A stretch of DNA of 9,766 nt, taken from CALBPI01 sp039033695 (GTDB lineage Bacteria; Pseudomonadota; Gammaproteobacteria; Steroidobacterales; Woeseiaceae). Below, piece after piece: positions 6,827 through 9,766 of this stretch; position 1 is the stretch's first letter, and every line of letters begins with the position of its first letter. The translations under genes and the position numbers were made by a program. The notes under the pieces are model-generated. The model did no database searches and was not told the origin of the DNA. It worked only from the letters and a program-made list of their open reading frames with translations. The stretch covers positions 1 to 9,766 of the forward strand of contig JBCCCC010000125.1 of NCBI GenBank assembly GCA_039033695.1, in the 5' to 3' direction.

Positions 6827-7682
6827 CAGTGGTCCCGTCGGCGGGCGTATCCGGTGTGAGCAGCAACACTTCACGCATACGCGTCAACGCTGCGGCTGGA
6901 CTCGCGACAACTTGGGCGAATGCCTGTCGCGGCCGCTGCTCAACGCTGATGATTTCGCCGACCGGGTAGCCCGCCGGGTAATCGCCGCCGAGGCTAGTCG
7001 TTACCAGTAAGTCGCCAACCTGGATGTCGGCATTGTTTGGCAGGAATCGAATCTCGAGTCGATCGAACTCGCCAGCACCGAACGCAACTGTGCGCAGTCC
7101 GTTACGTACGACCTCGACTTGTATCGCATGTCCGGGATCGCTGATGAGCATCACGTTTGCGTTGAGCTTGCCAACATCAACTACCTGGCCCACGACACCG
7201 GTGGCATCGACCAATGCCTGGCGTTGAAACACGCCATCATCGGCGCCTTTGTTAATCACAATGCGATGGCGAAATGGGTCGTTATCCACCGATAGAATCT
7301 GGGCAACACGAACGTCGTTGCCGACCCGCGGCCTCGCATCCAGCATTGCGCGCAAGCGTTCATTCTCCGCGGATATCGCGTTGAGCTGTTGAAGGCGCGC
7401 ATCGGCCAGCAGGCGTTCGCGTTTAAGGCGTGCGTTCTCGCGCGCAAGATCGGCGCGCGAACGCGTCGAGTCCTGGCTCCAGTCGAGTAGGCGGGCCGGT
7501 GTTTCGGTTGCCAGCTGCAGTGGATAGACCATACTCATCAGGATCGCGCGCGGCTGTTCGCCCCATGACGTGCGCTGGTCTGTAAGCATCGCAGCGACAC
7601 ACACGACGGCGGCAATAAACGTCCGCAAACCGAGCGCTCGGCCATTGTGGATTCGGTGTACGCCTGTAGTGTTTGCCGGCAT
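6816..7682 (-). CDS. mreC: MreC, periplasmic elongasome scaffold protein
   Basis: This 288-residue protein has a basic N-terminal tail and one membrane segment (about 19-34). A charged heptad-like coiled coil follows at about 72-116 (ARENARLKRERLLADARLQQ, then AENERLRAML). The two-lobed beta domain carries the family landmarks VINKGADDGVFQRQALVD (142-159), VGQVVDVG (164-171), LISDPGHAIQVEV (179-191) and GDLLVTTSLGGDYPAGYPVG (223-242). MreC spans the inner membrane, oligomerises in the periplasm and stimulates PBP2/RodA. The C-terminus ends shortly after the beta domain, without the long proline-rich tail found in some species. It starts 21 bp after mreB; no strong Shine-Dalgarno is visible. 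It overlaps mreD by 11 bp. Confidence 0.95.
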   Translation of the reverse strand: MPANTTGVHRIHNGRALGLRTFIAAVVCVAAMLTDQRTSWGEQPRAILMSMVYPLQLATETPARLLDWSQDSTRSRADLARENARLKRERLLADARLQQLNAISAENERLRAMLDARPRVGNDVRVAQILSVDNDPFRHRIVINKGADDGVFQRQALVDATGVVGQVVDVGKLNANVMLISDPGHAIQVEVVRNGLRTVAFGAGEFDRLEIRFLPNNADIQVGDLLVTTSLGGDYPAGYPVGEIISVEQRPRQAFAQVVASPAAALTRMREVLLLTPDTPADGTTDGG

Positions 7683-7703
7683 GGCGTTGGCGCGTGGGCC
7701 GGC

Positions 7704-8747
7704 CTAGTTCAGCCCGAATACGGATGGTCCGTATTCGTCCATCAGTTCCAGAGCACGTCCACCGCCGCGCGCGACACAGGTCAACGGGTCGTCGGCAATC
7801 ACGACCGGCAAGCCAGTCTCTTCCATCAGCAGTTTGTCGAGGTCACGCAGCATCGCGCCGCCACCGGTTAACACAATGCCACGTTCCGCGACATCCGCGC
7901 CGAGTTCGGGCGGCGTCTGTTCCAACGCCTCTTTGACTGCACCCACGATGCCTTGTAAGGGTTCTTGCAACGCTTCGAGAATCTCGTTGCTATTGAGCGT
8001 AAAGCTGCGCGGCACACCCTCCGACAAATTGCGGCCTTTGACAGAAATCTCAAGCACTTCAGCGCCAGGATATGCCGAGCCGATCTCGTGTTTGATTCGC
8101 TCGGCGGTCGCCTCGCCAATCAAGATGCCGTAGTTACGCCTGACATAGTTGGTGATAGCTTCATCAAACCGGTCGCCGCCAACACGCACAGATGCGGCGT
8201 AGACGATGCCATTGAGTGAAATGACCGCGACCTCGGATGTGCCACCGCCGATATCGAGCACCATCGACCCGCGCGCTTCGTGGACCGGCATACCTGCGCC
8301 GATCGCCGCAGCCATTGGCTCGGCAATGAGAATGACTTTGCTGGCGCCGGCACCTTCGGCCGACTCCTGAATCGCGCGGCGCTCCACCTGTGTTGAGCCA
8401 TAAGGTACGCAGATCAATACGCGCGAGCGCGGTGTGAAAAATCGGTTGCCATGGACCTTCTTAATGAAAGTCTGCAGCATCTTCTCGGTCACCGTGAAAT
8501 CGGCGATCACGCCGTCTTTTAGTGGGCGAATTGCGGTGATGTTGCCAGGTGTGCGTCCCAGCATGTTTTTCGCGTCTTGCCCCACGGCTTCGACGCGACG
8601 CCCGCCACTGCCATATTCTTCGCGAATTGCGACCACCGACGGTTCATCGAGAACGATGCCTTCGCCGCGGACAAAAATAAGCGTATTTGCAGTGCCAAGA
8701 TCGATCGAGAGATCGTGAGAGAAGTACCCGAGCAGGTTTTTGAGCAT
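7704..8747 (-). CDS. mreB: MreB, actin-like cell-shape protein
   Basis: This 347-residue protein is the normal MreB length. The N-terminus MLKNLLGYFSHDLSIDLG corresponds to the amphipathic membrane-binding helix and first strand of Gram-negative MreB. Nucleotide-binding motifs of the actin/Hsp70 superfamily are intact: phosphate 1 (DLGTANT, 16-22), IAEPMAAAIGAG (141-152, with Glu143 near the hydrolytic position), phosphate 2 (LDIGGGTSEVAV, 164-175) and the adenosine motif (VLTGGGAMLRDLDKLL, 292-307). MreB polymerises on the inner membrane and orients the elongasome. It is the first gene of the minus-strand cluster, so its promoter should lie in the 195 bp region shared with gatC. The start is fixed by similarity to the E. 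coli N-terminus, though the ribosome site is weak. Confidence 0.98.
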   Translation of the reverse strand: MLKNLLGYFSHDLSIDLGTANTLIFVRGEGIVLDEPSVVAIREEYGSGGRRVEAVGQDAKNMLGRTPGNITAIRPLKDGVIADFTVTEKMLQTFIKKVHGNRFFTPRSRVLICVPYGSTQVERRAIQESAEGAGASKVILIAEPMAAAIGAGMPVHEARGSMVLDIGGGTSEVAVISLNGIVYAASVRVGGDRFDEAITNYVRRNYGILIGEATAERIKHEIGSAYPGAEVLEISVKGRNLSEGVPRSFTLNSNEILEALQEPLQGIVGAVKEALEQTPPELGADVAERGIVLTGGGAMLRDLDKLLMEETGLPVVIADDPLTCVARGGGRALELMDEYGPSVFGLN

Positions 8748-8780
8748 GGTGTGGTGGGTCCGGCCCGATAAATTCCTGCA

Positions 8781-8809
8781 ACTCTAGCAACGGGGGGGAC
8801 AATCAGCAA
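8781..8809 (-). promoter_or_regulatory. Candidate sigma70 promoter for mreB
   Basis: On the minus strand, TTGCTG (8809-8804) is followed by a 17-base spacer and TAGAGT (8786-8781), preceded by TGC, an extended -10. The -35 matches three of six and the -10 four of six positions of consensus; the ideal spacing and TGn motif strengthen the case. The predicted transcript would have a leader of roughly 25-30 bases before the ATG. The G7 run lies inside the spacer. This is a motif match, not a measured start. Confidence 0.45.
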
Positions 8810-8824
8810 GGCTGAGTGTATTCT
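8796..8824 (+). promoter_or_regulatory. Candidate sigma70 promoter for gatCA
   Basis: GGGACA (8796-8801), a 17-base spacer, then TATTCT (8819-8824). Each box matches consensus at four of six positions. It would give a leader of about 110 bases before gatC. Its -35 lies within the mreB candidate promoter, so the two could not be bound by polymerase at the same time. This is a weak motif match. Confidence 0.3.
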
Positions 8825-8930
8825 TGCGGGTCTGCCTGGATGCGGCGGGAAAATGCGTTAAACCCGCAGCCCGCGGCGCTTGCCGGACGCCGGGCCAGGG
8901 ACAGTTTCGATAGCCTCAAGCACGAATTTC

Positions 8931-8945
8931 GAGGAGACTCTGGTG
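8931..8945 (+). promoter_or_regulatory. Ribosome binding site that fixes the gatC GTG start
   Basis: GAGGAG at 8931-8936 stands six bases before GTG at 8943-8945. It is the clearest Shine-Dalgarno in the window. It shows that gatC starts at this GTG and not at the in-frame ATG-like extension from 8880, whose first 21 codons have no family counterpart. Confidence 0.8.
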
Positions 8946-9230
8946 AGTATTACCAGTGACGACATAAACAAGCTCGCCGTTTTGTCACGGCTTCAGTTCG
9001 AACAAGACGAGCTCGGGGATATCACCGAGAAGCTGGGCAACATCGTTGACTTCGTCGATCAGTTACAGGCGGCGGCCACCGAAGACGTCATGCCCATGGC
9101 GCATCCGCACGATCAGGTGCAGCCGTTGCGCGACGACATTGCAGACCCGGATATTGACCGTGATGCGCTGCAGGCCAGCGCCAGCGAGACCGCAGAGGGC
9201 TTGTATCTCGTGCCGAGGGTTATCGAATGA
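8943..9230 (+). CDS. gatC: GatC, subunit C of aspartyl/glutamyl-tRNA amidotransferase
   Basis: From the GTG at 8943 the protein has 95 residues, the standard GatC length. It begins (M)SITSDDINKLAVLSRLQFEQ, matching the family N-terminal helix with its KLAxLSRL pattern. The middle reads KLGNIVDFVDQLQAA, followed by the conserved MAHPHDQVQPLRDD region, and the C-terminus carries ASASETAEGLYLVPRVIE, the usual GatC ending. GatC wraps around GatA and stabilises the GatCAB complex, which amidates misacylated Glu-tRNA(Gln) and/or Asp-tRNA(Asn) in the cytoplasm. The start is chosen from the strong GAGGAG site. The stop overlaps the gatA start as ATGA, so the subunits are probably translated by coupling. 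Confidence 0.95.
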   Translation: MSITSDDINKLAVLSRLQFEQDELGDITEKLGNIVDFVDQLQAAATEDVMPMAHPHDQVQPLRDDIADPDIDRDALQASASETAEGLYLVPRVIE

Positions 9231-9766
9231 CGGCGCTGCATGAGATGACACTGTCGCAAATGCGTGACGGACTGCGGGCCGGCGATTTCACAGCTCGAGC
9301 GCTAGTCCAGCATCAGCTTGACCGCATCGACCAATTGGATGGCCAGCTGAACAGCTTCCTGACGCTCGTCGCTGACACTGCGTTGGCGTCCGCCGATGCA
9401 GCTGACGCCCGCTACCAAGCGGGCAACCCGTTGCCGTTGGACGGATTGCCGATCGCTCACAAGGATATCTTCTGCACAAAGGGTGTTCGCACAACTTGCG
9501 GCTCGCGCATGCTCGAGCATTTTGAGCCGCCCTATAATGCGACCGCTGTCGCACAGCTGGCCGCGGCAGGCGCCATCATGCTTGGCAAGACCAACATGGA
9601 TGAGTTCGCGATGGGCTCGTCAAACGAAACCAGCTACTTTGGTAACGTCCACAACCCGTGGCGCCTGGAGTGCTCTCCCGGAGGCTCGTCAGGTGGTTCT
9701 GCTGCGGCTGTTGCCGCGCGATTGGTCGGCGCTGCGACCGGAACGGATACCGGTGGCTCGATTCGC
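9227..9766 (+). CDS. gatA: GatA, amidase subunit of tRNA amidotransferase, N-terminal part, runs off the right edge
   Basis: The visible 180 codons begin MTALHEMTLS and run open to the window end. The amidase signature is clear: LPIAHKDIFCTKG (74-86) with catalytic Lys79, SPGGSSGGSAAAVAAR (150-165) with Ser154, and TGTDTGGSIR (171-180) with nucleophile Ser178. All three of the Lys-cis-Ser-Ser triad are present, at the same numbers as in Staphylococcus aureus GatA. The GATA-typical segment LGKTNMDEFAMGSSNETSYF (119-138) separates it from other amidases. GatA releases ammonia from glutamine, which passes to GatB to amidate the tRNA-bound acid. The ATG overlaps the gatC stop (ATGA). gatB is expected beyond the right edge but is not seen here. 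Confidence 0.96.
   Translation, partial: MTALHEMTLSQMRDGLRAGDFTARALVQHQLDRIDQLDGQLNSFLTLVADTALASADAADARYQAGNPLPLDGLPIAHKDIFCTKGVRTTCGSRMLEHFEPPYNATAVAQLAAAGAIMLGKTNMDEFAMGSSNETSYFGNVHNPWRLECSPGGSSGGSAAAVAARLVGAATGTDTGGSIR

Larger units (their letters stand above)
8748..8942. promoter_or_regulatory. Divergent control region between mreB and gatC
   Basis: This 195 bp region separates two divergent operons. The mreB-proximal half holds promoter candidates for both directions around a run of seven G (8792-8798). The gatC-proximal half is GC-rich and has small inverted repeats: GCGGG (8845-8849) / CCCGC (8863-8867), and CGGCG (8874-8878) / CGCCG (8888-8892) with two further pairs across a bulge. 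These would lie in the 5' leader of a gatC transcript. No T-run follows them, so they do not look like terminators. I see no convincing small coding sequence. Confidence 0.6.

Noticed and set aside
1..9766. A defence island, mobile element or novel accessory system
   Set aside because: Every gene belongs to a recognised housekeeping family in a conserved order, with even base composition and no transposase, integrase, repeats or tRNA. Nothing supports an accessory origin.

Overview
The window is a bacterial chromosome segment carrying the rod-shape and lateral cell-wall synthesis cluster of a Gram-negative bacterium, most likely a gammaproteobacterium outside the Enterobacterales. That placement rests on the gene order mreB-mreC-mreD-mrdA-rodA-mltB-rlpA-dacA, an outer-membrane RlpA lipoprotein with a SPOR domain, and a gatCA pair divergent from mreB. 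The composition looks moderately GC-rich and even along the window (an impression, not counted). I see no mobile element, CRISPR array, tRNA or rRNA. I cannot name the genus.

Layout: on the minus strand, read from right to left, are mreB (8747-7704), mreC (7682-6816), mreD (6826-6338), mrdA/PBP2 (6282-4432), rodA (4435-3305), mltB (3288-2272), rlpA (2275-1493), dacA (1365-223) and the first 68 codons of a D-amino-acid aminotransferase (204 to the left edge). Several junctions overlap: 11 bp for mreC/mreD, and ATGA for mrdA/rodA and mltB/rlpA. Only two gaps on this strand are large enough for extra control: 55 bp before mrdA and 127 bp before dacA. On the plus strand, after a 195 bp divergent control region, are gatC (8943-9230) and the first 180 codons of gatA (9227 to the right edge), also joined by ATGA.

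How the genes work together: MreB filaments with MreC and MreD position the elongasome. RodA polymerises glycan strands and PBP2 crosslinks them. MltB and RlpA are glycan-cleaving lytic transglycosylases. DacA trims terminal D-Ala from stem peptides, and the aminotransferase can interconvert D-alanine and D-glutamate with their keto acids, so the left end reads as wall trimming linked to D-amino-acid metabolism. GatCAB makes Gln-tRNA(Gln) and/or Asn-tRNA(Asn) by transamidation and is functionally separate; it shares only the promoter region.

This is a conserved housekeeping region with all visible catalytic motifs intact, and I found no convincing new system. The points worth a second look are regulatory and structural: interleaved divergent promoter candidates around a G7 tract, a perfect TATAAT inside a small inverted repeat before mrdA, a possible zinc site with an extra cysteine in PBP2, an MltB without a lipobox, and the dacA and aminotransferase frames joined by a single TGA.
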